Assembly: GCF_002831665.1 (NCBI RefSeq) | Contig: NZ_CP025118.1 | Location: forward strand, 2,046,001-2,110,000 | Direction of reading: 5' to 3' | DNA length: 64,000 bases | From: Lacinutrix sp. Bg11-31 | Lineage (GTDB): Bacteria; Bacteroidota; Bacteroidia; Flavobacteriales; Flavobacteriaceae | Shown here: positions 1-9,409 of the stretch, one piece after another | How positions within the stretch are numbered: position 1 is the stretch's first letter | How the letters are laid out: every line of letters begins with the position of its first letter | Program-made: the position numbers and the translations under genes | The notes under the pieces: model-generated | Told to the model about the DNA's origin: nothing | Database searches by the model: none | Seen by the model: the letters and a program-made list of their open reading frames with translations, nothing else

Positions 1-1006
1 TCTGTTTTAAGAAATCATCAAACCCGAACTGGTTTTTAGCAATTTTTTTCTGTATTTTTCTTGCTTCCTCTTCGTCAAATTGCTCTTGAGCTCTTTCAAC
101 TAAAGATACAACATCTCCCATTCCAAGAATACGATCTGCCATACGCGAAGGATAGAAAATATCTATCGCTTCCATTTTCTCACCTGTACCAATAAATTTA
201 ATTGGCTTGTTTACTACAGATTTAATAGAAATTGCTGCTCCACCTCTTGTATCACCATCTAATTTTGTTAGAATTACACCATCAAAATTTAAGACATCGT
301 TAAAGGCTTTAGCTGTATTTACAGCATCTTGACCTGTCATAGAATCCACAACAAATAGTGTTTCTTGAGGTTGGATGGCTTTGTGAATGTTCGATATTTC
401 GGTCATCATGGCTTCATCTACAGCTAAACGACCTGCTGTATCAATAATCACCACATTATGTCCGTTTTGCTTTGCATATGCAATACCTGCTAATGCAATG
501 GCAACTGGATCATTATTTCCTTTATCGCTATAAACGTCTACTTTTATTTGATCTCCTACTACATGTAATTGATCTACTGCTGCTGGTCTGTAAACATCAC
601 AAGCAACTAATAAAGGTTTTTTAGTTTTTTTAGTTTTTAAAAAGTTTGCTAATTTACCAGAAAAGGTTGTTTTACCAGAACCTTGTAAACCAGACATTAA
701 AATTACGGTTGGAGTTCCAGATAGGTTTATGCCTGCAGCATCTCCTCCCATAAGCTCGGTTAATTCGTCTTTAACGATTTTAACCATTAATTGTCCTGGT
801 TGTAACGCCGTTAATACGTTAGACCCTAATGCTTTTTCTTTTACGCGATTGGTAAAATCTTTAGCTATTTTAAAGTTAACATCGGCATCTAAAAGTGCAC
901 GACGAACTTCTTTTAAAGTCTCGGCAACATTAACTTCTGTAATGCTTCCGTGACCTTTTAGTACGTGTAGCGCTTTATCTAACTTTTCACTTAAATTATT
1001 AAACAT
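1..1006 (-). CDS. ffh: Signal recognition particle protein Ffh (partial, 3' end outside window)
   Basis: This is the SRP GTPase, which binds signal peptides with 4.5S RNA and brings ribosomes to FtsY at the membrane. The visible 335 codons begin MFNNLSEKLDKAL and cover the N helical bundle and the NG GTPase domain. The P-loop GSGKTT is at about residues 109-114, DTAGRL at about 189 and TKLDGD at about 250. The methionine-rich M domain lies beyond base 1, so the gene is cut by the window edge and is not itself damaged. The ATG at 1006 is the first in frame and gives the normal N terminus. Transcription is leftward, and no partner gene is visible. Confidence 0.97.
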   Translation of the reverse strand, partial: MFNNLSEKLDKALHVLKGHGSITEVNVAETLKEVRRALLDADVNFKIAKDFTNRVKEKALGSNVLTALQPGQLMVKIVKDELTELMGGDAAGINLSGTPTVILMSGLQGSGKTTFSGKLANFLKTKKTKKPLLVACDVYRPAAVDQLHVVGDQIKVDVYSDKGNNDPVAIALAGIAYAKQNGHNVVIIDTAGRLAVDEAMMTEISNIHKAIQPQETLFVVDSMTGQDAVNTAKAFNDVLNFDGVILTKLDGDTRGGAAISIKSVVNKPIKFIGTGEKMEAIDIFYPSRMADRILGMGDVVSLVERAQEQFDEEEARKIQKKIAKNQFGFDDFLKQ

Positions 1007-1084
1007 AATTCTTTCTGTTTTTAAGAAGCACAAAAATAGGAATTTGAAGCCTATTTACGAAGTTTCGGGTGCAAATAATTCCAT

Positions 1085-1115
1085 AAAAAAAGGTTGCTAA
1101 ATTTAGCAACCTTTT
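1085..1115 (-). terminator. Intrinsic terminator of the LamG lipoprotein gene
   Basis: A perfect 28-base palindrome (aaaaggttgctaaa and its complement) is followed on the minus strand by a T run. It lies 42 bases past the stop of the LamG lipoprotein gene. It also separates that gene from ffh. Confidence 0.8.
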
Positions 1116-1156
1116 AGTTTTGATTATTAATCGACTTAACAAAAACTATATTTTAA

Positions 1157-2875
1157 TTATAAACAGTCATAACAATCTCCATCCAAAGTATATAATGTGT
1201 TTACTTCATTTGGATTTAATGTTCTTTTATAAACTCTTAAATCGTCTAAATGACCAACAAAACCTTCACCTATAATATATGTATTTGCAGCTTGAGTACC
1301 AATACTTATAGTTGAATTCCCAATATCGTTTCTTAAAATTCCATCTCTATAAAGTTTAACCGCATTATTAGCATCAACAGTTATTACAAGATGATGCCAG
1401 TCTGTATTTTCCCATACAACATCAACTTCTCCATTCCAGTCATTATCCCAAAGATTAAAACCTAAATTATCTGAAAGCAATGGCGTGTTTAAGTCGTAAA
1501 CTCCTAACTGAAATCCTTGAGTTGCGTTTCCTGGTGACCTAAAGAATATTTCTAAATCTCCTGCTACTGTATTTTGCATTTTAAACCAAACACTAATAGA
1601 AAAACTATCGCCTTGAATAAGTTGGTTATCTGTATTTACAGGAATTTCGAATGTATCGTTTCCTGTAAATGCCATAGCACACAAAGAGTTTCCGCTTCTA
1701 TCTTCTACAAATGTATTTGTAATGTTTTGTGCATTAAAACCGCTTATTAAATCGTGAGCTTCTTCTGCAAAAGGCATATAAATTATTAAATCGTTTAACA
1801 AAACACCTGGATTATTGCAACAATCCTTATCTAAAATCAATTCAATATCCGTATTGATTGGATCATGAAATATCATTTGATTTGGCGTACATTCTACTAG
1901 AATAAAATTGCCTTCTAAAACTTGAATGTTTCCTCCAGAAATACTTGAAAAATCTAAATAAATATCTCCATCTAAAGAAATAGTCCAATCTGAAGTGTAA
2001 GACTCGTTATCGGAAGTAATTGTTGTATTTCCATTATCCATAAAATCGATATTAAAAATATTAAACCCAGTATCGTTATTATAACTAGTAATAGTCCATT
2101 CGCATTCTAGGAGATTGGCCTCAACTTGGTTTATATCGCAGTTATCATCATCCCAATCATAGTCATCGTCTTCCTCGCAACCATCTTTAGCATCAATTAT
2201 TACTGCTTCTAACTCTTGATTATCATTAACAACTACAATATTGCCATCACTTAAAACCATGGTTACTGGAAAGTTTAAACTTGCTAAAACACCGCTTTCT
2301 AAGTTTTCAATAAAACTATAAAGTGCTTCATCAAAATCTATAATTACTGTTTCTGTTAGTTGAATGTTTGTATTGTAAATTGAAAACACAATTGGATATT
2401 GAAAATCTATACATTCTATATCGTTATCTGATTCATTTTCACTAGAACACTCATTTTTAAAAACCTCTAATTCATCATTATTAATGATTATAACTTCTGT
2501 ATAATCGTTTAGAGTAACTGTAATAGGAAATAATATTTCTACACTATCTTCATCTGTATTTATCTCATCGAAAATAGCTTCTACAACTTGGTAATCTTCA
2601 ATGCTATCAATAATAACAGTAACACCGTTTATTTCTACAGTTACAGGTAAATTAATGAGTAAGCAATTAGCATTATCTATAATATTATCTATCGAACCAT
2701 CTAAAGACACAGTGTTTTGTATTAGTTCTGCCAAACTAGAGTTTTCAATAATCATCTCTTGATTATTTGGTAATGCAACTTCTGTTAATTCTTCTTGACA
2801 TGCAAATACCAATAAGGCTATAACACATAAAGTAATTCTATTTTTACTCAATATTTTAAACAAATTAAAGTTCAT
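1157..2875 (-). CDS. Surface-type lipoprotein with internal repeats and a LamG domain
   Basis: This is a predicted lipoprotein of 572 residues. A hydrophobic leader ends in LVFAC (Cys26), followed by Gln-Glu-Glu, which resembles the acidic export signal of Bacteroidota surface lipoproteins. The first half holds about four loose repeats of 45-50 residues, each opening with a Phe/Leu/Tyr-Pro beta strand (LPVTVEING, FPITVTLND, YPIVFSIYN, FPVTMVLSD). An acidic Asp-rich stretch follows. The last 200 residues look like a concanavalin/LamG fold and contain VWFKMQ, WHHLVITVD and LDDLRVYKR. An ATG 13 codons upstream would leave the signal peptide too far inside, so 2875 was preferred. The gene diverges from the sigma-factor gene, which suggests it may be a target or partner of that system (inference). 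Confidence 0.8.
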   Translation of the reverse strand: MNFNLFKILSKNRITLCVIALLVFACQEELTEVALPNNQEMIIENSSLAELIQNTVSLDGSIDNIIDNANCLLINLPVTVEINGVTVIIDSIEDYQVVEAIFDEINTDEDSVEILFPITVTLNDYTEVIIINNDELEVFKNECSSENESDNDIECIDFQYPIVFSIYNTNIQLTETVIIDFDEALYSFIENLESGVLASLNFPVTMVLSDGNIVVVNDNQELEAVIIDAKDGCEEDDDYDWDDDNCDINQVEANLLECEWTITSYNNDTGFNIFNIDFMDNGNTTITSDNESYTSDWTISLDGDIYLDFSSISGGNIQVLEGNFILVECTPNQMIFHDPINTDIELILDKDCCNNPGVLLNDLIIYMPFAEEAHDLISGFNAQNITNTFVEDRSGNSLCAMAFTGNDTFEIPVNTDNQLIQGDSFSISVWFKMQNTVAGDLEIFFRSPGNATQGFQLGVYDLNTPLLSDNLGFNLWDNDWNGEVDVVWENTDWHHLVITVDANNAVKLYRDGILRNDIGNSTISIGTQAANTYIIGEGFVGHLDDLRVYKRTLNPNEVNTLYTLDGDCYDCL

Positions 2876-2982
2876 AATCTTTGTTTTTAATAGGCTGATA
2901 TAATATAAAAACAATATACTTTTAAAAATCCCTAACTCTGTATTCCTTTTTTTTTACATTTAGAAAGTTTTTATAAACACCT

Positions 2983-3498
2983 ATGGCAAAAAATTTACAT
3001 GATAATATTTGTGATGAAATCATCTTTAATGCTTTGTTTAAAAAGCACGCAAAAGATTTAAGTAATTTCTTGTACTATAAATTTGGTGACCACTTAAACC
3101 CAAAAGACAAAACCCAAGATGCCTTTATAAAGCTCTGGGAGAACTGTAAAAAAGTAACACCAGAAAAAGCAAAAAGCTATCTTTTTACTATTGCAAACAA
3201 CTTAATGTTAAATGAAGTAAAGCATCATAAAATTGTTTTAAAACACCATCAAACAAAACCAAAACATTACACTAATGAGTCTCCAGAATTTGTAATGGAG
3301 GAACAAGAATATAATAAAAAATTACAAACAGCACTTTCTAATTTAACGAATGCGCAACGTGTTGCTTTTATGATGAATCGTGTTGAAGGCAAAAGACATA
3401 AAGAAATAGCAGAGATACTTGGCATTAGTACTAAAGCTGTAGAAAAACGTATTTATGGAGCGTTAAAAAAATTGCGTCAAGACATAAAGGAGTTATAG
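2983..3498 (+). CDS. ECF-family RNA polymerase sigma factor (FecI-like)
   Basis: This 171-residue protein has a sigma-70 region 2 (about residues 15-80, with DKTQDAFIKLWENC) and a region 4 helix-turn-helix (about 115-168, with HKEIAEILGISTKAVEKRI). Region 3 is absent, as in ECF sigma factors. It would direct RNA polymerase to a small regulon when released by its anti-sigma factor. The FecR-type gene begins 60 bases downstream and the TonB receptor follows, the usual cell-surface signalling order in Bacteroidota. The spacer upstream holds TACATTTA, one base off the flavobacterial -7 element, but no clear -33 element. Confidence 0.92.
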   Translation: MAKNLHDNICDEIIFNALFKKHAKDLSNFLYYKFGDHLNPKDKTQDAFIKLWENCKKVTPEKAKSYLFTIANNLMLNEVKHHKIVLKHHQTKPKHYTNESPEFVMEEQEYNKKLQTALSNLTNAQRVAFMMNRVEGKRHKEIAEILGISTKAVEKRIYGALKKLRQDIKEL

Positions 3499-3558
3499 TG
3501 AATTTAAACAATGGTAGGAGTTTTTAATATATAGTTGTTATATACTTGAATAAGAATT

Positions 3559-4455
3559 ATGAAACGAGAAGATTTAATAAAAAAATGGTTAGACAACAAC
3601 CTGAATTCTCAGGAGCTTGAAGCTTTTAAACAGCTTGAAGACTTCGATGAGTTAACTAGGTTGGATTCTGCTTTGCAGCAATTTAAGTCTCTAGATTTTG
3701 AATCTGAAAGTGAATTAGAAAAATTAAATCTTGTCTTAAAAAACAAAACTAAGAAACAAAACAATTGGTTAAAGCCGTTTTTACGTGTAGCTGCAATTTT
3801 AGCTATTTGCTTTAGTTCTTATTATTACACTACAACTTTAGACACCAATATAACAACTGAATTTGCTGAAAAAGAAAATGTAATTTTACCTGATAATTCT
3901 CAAGTAAAATTGAATGCAAAATCTACTTTAGCTTTTAATAAGAGTAGTTGGAGTGATAGTAGAGATCTAGACTTAAATGGAGAAGCTTACTTTAAAGTTG
4001 CCAAAGGCTCTAAGTTTACTGTACACACATCGTCTGGAAATATTTCTGTTTTAGGCACAGAGTTTAACGTTAAAAACAGAGTTAATCTTTTTGAAGTTAT
4101 TTGCTACGAAGGCTCTGTAAAAGTAGAATACAATGAAACAAGCCGTATTTTAAAACCTGGAGAACGTTTTTTAATTTTAGAGAACACCTTAGTTGAAACA
4201 CCAACTATAAAAAATACTAGTCCGTTTTGGATTAACAATGAGTCTGCTTTTAAAAGCATGCCTTACACTCAAGTAATAGCAGAGTTTGAAAGACAATACA
4301 ATGTTACTTTTAGCGTTAATAATATAGATACAAACCAGTTGTTTACAGGTCGTTTTGCGCATAATAATTTGGACATTGCATTGCAAGTCATTACTATTCC
4401 ACTTAACTTAGCCTATACTAAAAACAACAATAAGATATCGCTAAAGCGTGAGTAA
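3559..4455 (+). CDS. FecR-family anti-sigma factor
   Basis: This 298-residue inner-membrane regulator is predicted to hold the adjacent sigma factor inactive until the TonB receptor signals. A short cytoplasmic N-terminal part is followed by one membrane segment at about residues 73-90. The periplasmic FecR domain (about 95-205) contains LPDNSQVKLNAKS, GEAYFKVAKGSKFTVHT and GTEFNVK. A DUF4974-type C-terminal module resembling an STN fold (about 225-295) completes it. The stop overlaps the start of the receptor gene by 8 bases, which implies translational coupling. Confidence 0.92.
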   Translation: MKREDLIKKWLDNNLNSQELEAFKQLEDFDELTRLDSALQQFKSLDFESESELEKLNLVLKNKTKKQNNWLKPFLRVAAILAICFSSYYYTTTLDTNITTEFAEKENVILPDNSQVKLNAKSTLAFNKSSWSDSRDLDLNGEAYFKVAKGSKFTVHTSSGNISVLGTEFNVKNRVNLFEVICYEGSVKVEYNETSRILKPGERFLILENTLVETPTIKNTSPFWINNESAFKSMPYTQVIAEFERQYNVTFSVNNIDTNQLFTGRFAHNNLDIALQVITIPLNLAYTKNNNKISLKRE

Positions 4456-6760
4456 AAAAATTAAGTTCACTCTCTTAATTATCCTATTCTTTTTTAGTTT
4501 TATTAGCGTGAATTCACAAACTTTTAAAACTGAAAAGATACCACTTACCACAGTTTTAAAAGCTTTAGAAAAACGTTTTGATATTAGATTTACTTACGCA
4601 GACAAAACTATAGAAGGTGTTGAAATCACTGAACCTTCAACATTATTATCCTATAACGATGCGATAACCTACCTAAGAACAAACACTAATTTAAACTTCA
4701 AAATTATAAACAGTCGCTTTGTTGCCATTGCTCCCAGTCGAAAAGTAACTAGGCCAATTGAAGCGCTCCAAGAAGTACAGCTAAACACCTATTTAACAAC
4801 AGGTATTTCAAAAAATAAAACTGGCGAAATTGTTTTAAACCCAAACGATTATGGCATCCTTCCTGGTTTAATAGAACCTGATGTTTTACAAACTGTTCAA
4901 GCATTACCAGGCGTTTTAAGTGTTGATGAATCTGTTTCTAATCTTAATGTTAGAGGTGGAACACACGACCAGAATTTAATACTTTGGGATGGTATAAAGA
5001 TGTATCAATCTGGTCATTTTTTCGGGTTAATATCTGCCTTCGATCCTAACCTAGTTTCTAATGTTGTTATTTCTAAAAACGGCACAAGCGCATTATATGG
5101 CGATGGTGTTTCGAGCACAATAGATATGCGTTTAGATAACGATTTAAACGAAGAGAGCTCTGCAGGTTTAGGCTTAAATTTAATTGAAGCAAATGCGTTT
5201 ACTAAACTAAAGCTACAGAATAATATGGAGTTGCAATTATCTGCAAGACGGTCTATTACAGATGTTGCAAACACACCAACGTATCAACAGTATTTCGATC
5301 GTATATTTCAGGATTCAGATATTGATAATCCTTCAGTAGATAACCAAAATTCAACTTCAAACGAGACATTCTATTTTTACGATATAAGCGCAAAATTATT
5401 GCACGACCTTTCAGTTAAAGATAAATTAAGATTTAGTTTTACTACTATTTTTAATGCGTTAGACTACTTAGAAAGTAATACTAGCAATAATATAACAACT
5501 GCTTTAAATAGTGGTATTACACAACGAAATCTTGCCACAGGATTAAACTATAATAGGCAGTGGAGTGATTTTTTAAGTAGCGAAGTACAACTAAACGTTT
5601 CAGACTATAAACTAAATGCCACAAATTTTGATGCAGAAAACAACCAACGCTTACAACAAAACAATGCTGTTTTAGATCATGGCATCACTTTACAACTTAA
5701 ATTAGACTTTAATGAACGTTTGCGTTGGATAAATGGCTACCAATATTCACAAGTAGGTATTACCAATCTTGAAGAAATAAACAACCCTGAATTTAGGAGT
5801 GAAATAAAACATGAGGTTAGTACACATTCCACTTTTAGTGAGTTTACTTTTTCGTCTTACAACAATAGAACACATTTAAAAATTGGAACTAGAAGCAATT
5901 ATTACAAACCTTTTAACGTATTATTATTAGAACCGCGTTTAAGTGTCAATCATAAATTTTTAAAACATTTTAAGGCTGAACTTTTAGGCGAATTTAAAAG
6001 TCAAGTCACTTCTCAAGTTATTGATAGACAAAACGATTTTTTAGGTATCGAAAAACGCCGTTGGGTTTTAGCAAACAACACCACGTTACCAATTATTGAA
6101 AGCAAACAAGCTTCTATTGGTTTGCATTACAACAAAAATAAACTCTTAGTAAGCGCAGAAGCTTTTATTAAACATGTAGATGGTATAACTACAAGAAGTC
6201 AAGGATTTCAAAACCAATATCAAAACATACATGCCATTGGAAACTACAAAACTAAAGGTATAGACTTTTTAATAAATAAGCAATTTAACGCTTTTAGCAC
6301 GTGGCTAAGTTACTCTGTAAGCGACAACACTTATTCGTTTCCTACACTAAATAATGCACAAGCATTCGCTAACAATACTGCTATTTCTCAAGCACTCACT
6401 TTTGCAGGCACCTACACTCTTAATAATTTAAAACTGGCACTAGGTTTTAATTGGCAATCTGGAAAACCAACTACAACTCCTAACAAACAACAACCAATAT
6501 TCGATAATACTATAAATTACAACCCAGCAAATAACACCAATTTAGACGATTATTTTAGAACCGATTTTTCTGGAACTTATAATTTTAATTTAGCTAAAAA
6601 CACAAAAGCCGAATTAGGTTTTTCGATTTGGAATCTTTTAAATCGAGAAAACACACTTAACAGTTATTACATTTTAAACGAAGATAATTCTATCTCTAAA
6701 ATTGATAGTAAGTCGCTTGGTTTTACTCCTAATTTGAGTTTTAGAGTTCGTTTTAAATAA
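4448..6760 (+). CDS. TonB-dependent outer-membrane receptor with STN signalling domain
   Basis: This is a 770-residue outer-membrane barrel. It has a signal peptide (about 1-24, ending VNSQ), an N-terminal secretin/TonB (STN) signalling domain (about 25-80), and a plug domain containing VQALPGVLSVDESVSNLNVRGG. The long beta barrel ends in aromatic/basic residues (SFRVRFK), typical of outer-membrane insertion. The STN domain together with the upstream FecI/FecR pair indicates a transducer that senses its own ligand. No SusD or siderophore gene lies nearby, so the substrate is unknown. There is no carboxypeptidase-regulatory domain, unlike the SusC-type receptor elsewhere in the window. Confidence 0.92.
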   Translation: MSKKIKFTLLIILFFFSFISVNSQTFKTEKIPLTTVLKALEKRFDIRFTYADKTIEGVEITEPSTLLSYNDAITYLRTNTNLNFKIINSRFVAIAPSRKVTRPIEALQEVQLNTYLTTGISKNKTGEIVLNPNDYGILPGLIEPDVLQTVQALPGVLSVDESVSNLNVRGGTHDQNLILWDGIKMYQSGHFFGLISAFDPNLVSNVVISKNGTSALYGDGVSSTIDMRLDNDLNEESSAGLGLNLIEANAFTKLKLQNNMELQLSARRSITDVANTPTYQQYFDRIFQDSDIDNPSVDNQNSTSNETFYFYDISAKLLHDLSVKDKLRFSFTTIFNALDYLESNTSNNITTALNSGITQRNLATGLNYNRQWSDFLSSEVQLNVSDYKLNATNFDAENNQRLQQNNAVLDHGITLQLKLDFNERLRWINGYQYSQVGITNLEEINNPEFRSEIKHEVSTHSTFSEFTFSSYNNRTHLKIGTRSNYYKPFNVLLLEPRLSVNHKFLKHFKAELLGEFKSQVTSQVIDRQNDFLGIEKRRWVLANNTTLPIIESKQASIGLHYNKNKLLVSAEAFIKHVDGITTRSQGFQNQYQNIHAIGNYKTKGIDFLINKQFNAFSTWLSYSVSDNTYSFPTLNNAQAFANNTAISQALTFAGTYTLNNLKLALGFNWQSGKPTTTPNKQQPIFDNTINYNPANNTNLDDYFRTDFSGTYNFNLAKNTKAELGFSIWNLLNRENTLNSYYILNEDNSISKIDSKSLGFTPNLSFRVRFK

Positions 6761-6762
6761 CA

Positions 6763-6770
6763 TACATTTG
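6763..6770 (+). promoter_or_regulatory. Putative -7 promoter element for the M28 peptidase gene
   Basis: TACATTTG matches the flavobacterial -7 consensus TAnnTTTG exactly, but no good TTTG/TTG element lies 17-23 bases upstream. A start site about 6 bases downstream would exclude the ATG at 6768 and so supports translation from 6813. Confidence 0.45.
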
Positions 6771-6812
6771 TTTACTGTTTATACATTTATTTTCATGCAA
6801 AAGCCCACAATA

Positions 6813-7979
6813 ATGAGACAAATATTACAAACTTTAGTAATCTTACTTACTTTAAGTATTTCATCTTTAAACGCTCAAACCTATAACGCATACTATAACA
6901 CTGTTGTTTCCAATGTTTCTTCTTCAAATATATTAACAGACTTAACTGCATTCGAAAACTTTGGAGTTAAGGATGTTGGCTCTACTGCACTTGGTAATGC
7001 GCAAAACTGGATTAAAACAAGGTATCAAAACTTAGGTTACACAAACATAGTAGAGCAACCTTTTAGTTATGGAGGGAATACAACAAATAATATTATTATT
7101 ACAAAAACAGGATCTGTATATCCAAATACTTACCTAATTATAGATGCACATTACGACACTATAAATGGAACAGGTACAAATGATAACGGAAGTGGTACTG
7201 TGCTAATTATGGAACTAGCCAGATTATTAAAAAATGTGAACACAGAATACTCAATAAAATTCATTCATTTTAGTGGAGAAGAAGATGGTTTAATAGGAAG
7301 TAATTATTACGTAAACAATACAGTAATACCAGATAACTTAGATATTTCTCTAGTATTTAATATCGATGAAGTTGGAGGTGTTAATGGTTTAATAAACAAC
7401 ACTATTGTTTGCGAAAACGACCAAGACAACACACCTAGTTCTAATAATGCCGCTTCTGCTGCTTCAACAACTATTATGGCTAATTGTTTTGGTTTTTATT
7501 CAAACTTAAATACCGAAATTTCTTATGCGTATTCTTCAGATTATGTTCCTTTTGAAAACAATGGAGAGATAATCACTGGTCTTTACGAAAAAAATGAAAC
7601 ACCACATGCACATACAAGTTCAGATACTTTAGCTAATATGGATGTAAACTATCTTTTTGAAGTTACTAAAGGTGCATTAGGTACTGCTTTAGAGTTTGCT
7701 GTTGCTCTTAATACTTTAGATGTTACAACTTTTAATTCTAAAAGTGATATTAGTTTTTATCCAAATCCTTCTACAGGTAAATTTAATATAAAACTAAAAG
7801 ATTCTATAACTGAAAATTTAGAGATAGTAGTACTAGATGTATTAGGAAAGATCGTTTATAAAGCAAAAATAAACAGCCAGACAGAAACTATCGATTTAAG
7901 CTTTTTAAATAGCGGTATTTATTTAGCTACTTTAAAAAATGACAAGACTAGAGTTACAAAAAAAATAGTAATTCAATAA
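6813..7979 (+). CDS. Secreted M28-family zinc aminopeptidase with T9SS sorting domain
   Basis: This is a predicted extracellular aminopeptidase of 388 residues. The start MRQILQTLVILL gives a clean signal peptide ending LNAQ, whereas the upstream ATG at 6768 would add 15 residues in front of it. M28 metal-site motifs are visible: AHYDT (His113, Asp115), NDNGSGT (Asp124), SGEEDGLIGS with the catalytic and ligand glutamates, and FNIDEVGG. The last 80 residues are a type A T9SS sorting domain (FYPNPSTGKFNI, GKIVYKAKI, GIYLATLK, KKIVIQ). The protein should therefore cross the outer membrane by the type IX system. It lies between a TonB receptor and two other secreted peptidases. Confidence 0.9.
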   Translation: MRQILQTLVILLTLSISSLNAQTYNAYYNTVVSNVSSSNILTDLTAFENFGVKDVGSTALGNAQNWIKTRYQNLGYTNIVEQPFSYGGNTTNNIIITKTGSVYPNTYLIIDAHYDTINGTGTNDNGSGTVLIMELARLLKNVNTEYSIKFIHFSGEEDGLIGSNYYVNNTVIPDNLDISLVFNIDEVGGVNGLINNTIVCENDQDNTPSSNNAASAASTTIMANCFGFYSNLNTEISYAYSSDYVPFENNGEIITGLYEKNETPHAHTSSDTLANMDVNYLFEVTKGALGTALEFAVALNTLDVTTFNSKSDISFYPNPSTGKFNIKLKDSITENLEIVVLDVLGKIVYKAKINSQTETIDLSFLNSGIYLATLKNDKTRVTKKIVIQ

Positions 7980-8005
7980 AAGCTAGAAGCTGTTTTATAA
8001 AAAAA

Positions 8006-8118
8006 CTACTCATTTTCTACAATGAAGTAAGTCTTATTATCCCGTTTAAGCATTTCGTGGTCTACTAAGAATGCAATATTTATAGCCTTTAATTGTCTAA
8101 GACTTAAAATAGCAACAA
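8006..8118 (-). pseudogene. Possible decayed ORF fragment
   Basis: On the minus strand an open frame without a start codon reads VAILSLRQLKAINIAFLVDH and continues to YFIVENE and a stop. Its composition looks protein-like, but an in-frame stop lies just upstream and no family was recognised. It may be a gene remnant or chance. It ends near the start of the HEAT-repeat gene on the other strand. Confidence 0.25.
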
Positions 8119-8844
8119 ATGACTTACAATAAAATTATAGAATGTCTTTATGATTTAAGAGATGCTGATAAGGTAATCTTCAAAGAGAAAAAATTTGGAA
8201 TAATTTCTAACAATTCTTTAGGTATTTATCATAAGGATTTAAAAATAATAGCCAAAGACATTGGGCAAAACAACGAACTTGCTTTACAACTTTTTGATAG
8301 CGGAATTTACGAAGCACGACTTTTGTGTAGCAAAATGTTTAAACCTAAAGATGTTACAGAACCTTTAATGGAAAAATGGGTTAAGACATTCGAGAACTGG
8401 GAAATCTGTGACAGTTTTTGTATGGGGCTTTTCTCTAAAAGTGAATTTGCCATTGCTAAAATATTAGAGTGGTCTGAGAGAGAATCCCAATTTGAAAAAA
8501 GAGCTAGCTTTGCAATCTTAGCATCATATTGTATGGCAGATAAAACCTCAGAAAACGAGTTGTTTGAACAGTTTTTTCTAATAATAAAGCGCGAAGCAAA
8601 TGACGAGAGACAGTATGTGAAAAAAGCCATTAATTGGGCTTTACGAAATATTGGCAAACGTAATATTGACTTAAATAGAAAAGCAATAGATGTGGCTCGA
8701 GAGATACTAAAATTTGAAAGTAAATCTGCAAAATGGATTGCAAAAAATGCATTAGCAGAATTACAAAAAGAAAACATAAGAATGTCTGATTACCCAAGGG
8801 ATCACTATCGAAAACCAATTATCAATAGTGTTTATAAAATGTAA
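8119..8844 (+). CDS. DNA alkylation repair (AlkD-like) HEAT-repeat protein
   Basis: The 241-residue all-helical protein resembles the DNA alkylation repair family (AlkC/AlkD type), whose HEAT-like helices cradle DNA and excise alkylated purines. Supporting features are the paired helices, LMEKWVKTFENWEICDSFCM, the later RQYVKKAINWALRNIGKRN segment, and the size, which is typical of the family. There is no signal peptide, so it is cytoplasmic. It stands alone among secreted peptidases, with no operon partner. The exact substrate cannot be read from the sequence, and some members of this family lack glycosylase activity. Confidence 0.75.
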   Translation: MTYNKIIECLYDLRDADKVIFKEKKFGIISNNSLGIYHKDLKIIAKDIGQNNELALQLFDSGIYEARLLCSKMFKPKDVTEPLMEKWVKTFENWEICDSFCMGLFSKSEFAIAKILEWSERESQFEKRASFAILASYCMADKTSENELFEQFFLIIKREANDERQYVKKAINWALRNIGKRNIDLNRKAIDVAREILKFESKSAKWIAKNALAELQKENIRMSDYPRDHYRKPIINSVYKM

Positions 8845-9212
8845 GATATATCACTATAAAAACTATTAGAAGCTAACTTCCTTCTCTAAAATTTTAACTC
8901 CTAATAAAACAGTATTATAAACACAATATAGAAGCTTATGGAATACTTCTACTGTAAGATTATGCGTATTTAAATGGGTGAATTTTCTTTCAAGAATTAT
9001 GATACCTTAATAAAACTCGTTAGTATACACTCAAAATATTAGCTTTAGAGCTAAATTTAATCTTTCTTTATGTACGCATAGTAAAAGTCTTTTTAAAATT
9101 TTTATATTTAACATAACTTTATATATTTACGGCTAACAGACGTTAGTTAATTGATTATAAATTTTATTTTGTATTTAAAACCTTCTAATTGATTTTTACA
9201 TAAGTTGTTTAT

Positions 9213-9228
9213 TCTCTCTCTCTCTCTC
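9213..9228. repeat. (TC)8 dinucleotide tract
   Basis: An uninterrupted run of eight TC units lies in the gene-free region, about 200 bases before the predicted promoter of the M4 peptidase gene. Tracts of this kind can vary in length by strand slippage. Confidence 0.8.
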
Positions 9229-9349
9229 AAGTTTATTTTCTATATTAACATTTTACCGTATTTACATCAAAAATAAAAAGGAGCGTTTTTGTAAGCTCTT
9301 TATCACTATTTACTACCGTATTAATTAATACATCTCTCTCAATAATTAG

Positions 9350-9371
9350 TTAACAAATTTAATTTTGTTAA
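9350..9371 (+). repeat. Inverted repeat (8-bp arms) upstream of the M4 peptidase
   Basis: TTAACAAA and TTTGTTAA face each other across 6 bases. The repeat sits about 40 bases before the predicted -33 element. It could be an operator or a hairpin, and no T run follows it. Confidence 0.55.
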
Positions 9372-9380
9372 GGAAATCAC

Positions 9381-9405
9381 AATTAATTTTAGGGTAAAAT
9401 TAATT
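9381..9405 (+). repeat. Perfect 11-bp inverted repeat next to the M4 peptidase promoter
   Basis: The arms aattaatttta and taaaattaatt flank a 3-base loop (ggg). The repeat ends 5 bases before the predicted -33 TTG, a position suited to a regulator-binding site. Confidence 0.6.
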
Positions 9406-9409
9406 TCGA

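Noticed and set aside
729..953. Plus-strand ORF of 74 codons opposite ffh
   Set aside because: It lies wholly inside the ffh coding region on the other strand, and the ffh frame carries clear motifs.
6768..6812. Alternative upstream start for the M28 peptidase
   Set aside because: The signal peptide begins at 6813, and the exact -7 element at 6763 would start transcription after this ATG.
8307..8777. Minus-strand ORF of 156 codons opposite the HEAT-repeat gene
   Set aside because: The plus strand encodes a coherent helical protein, while this frame shows no domain or signal pattern.
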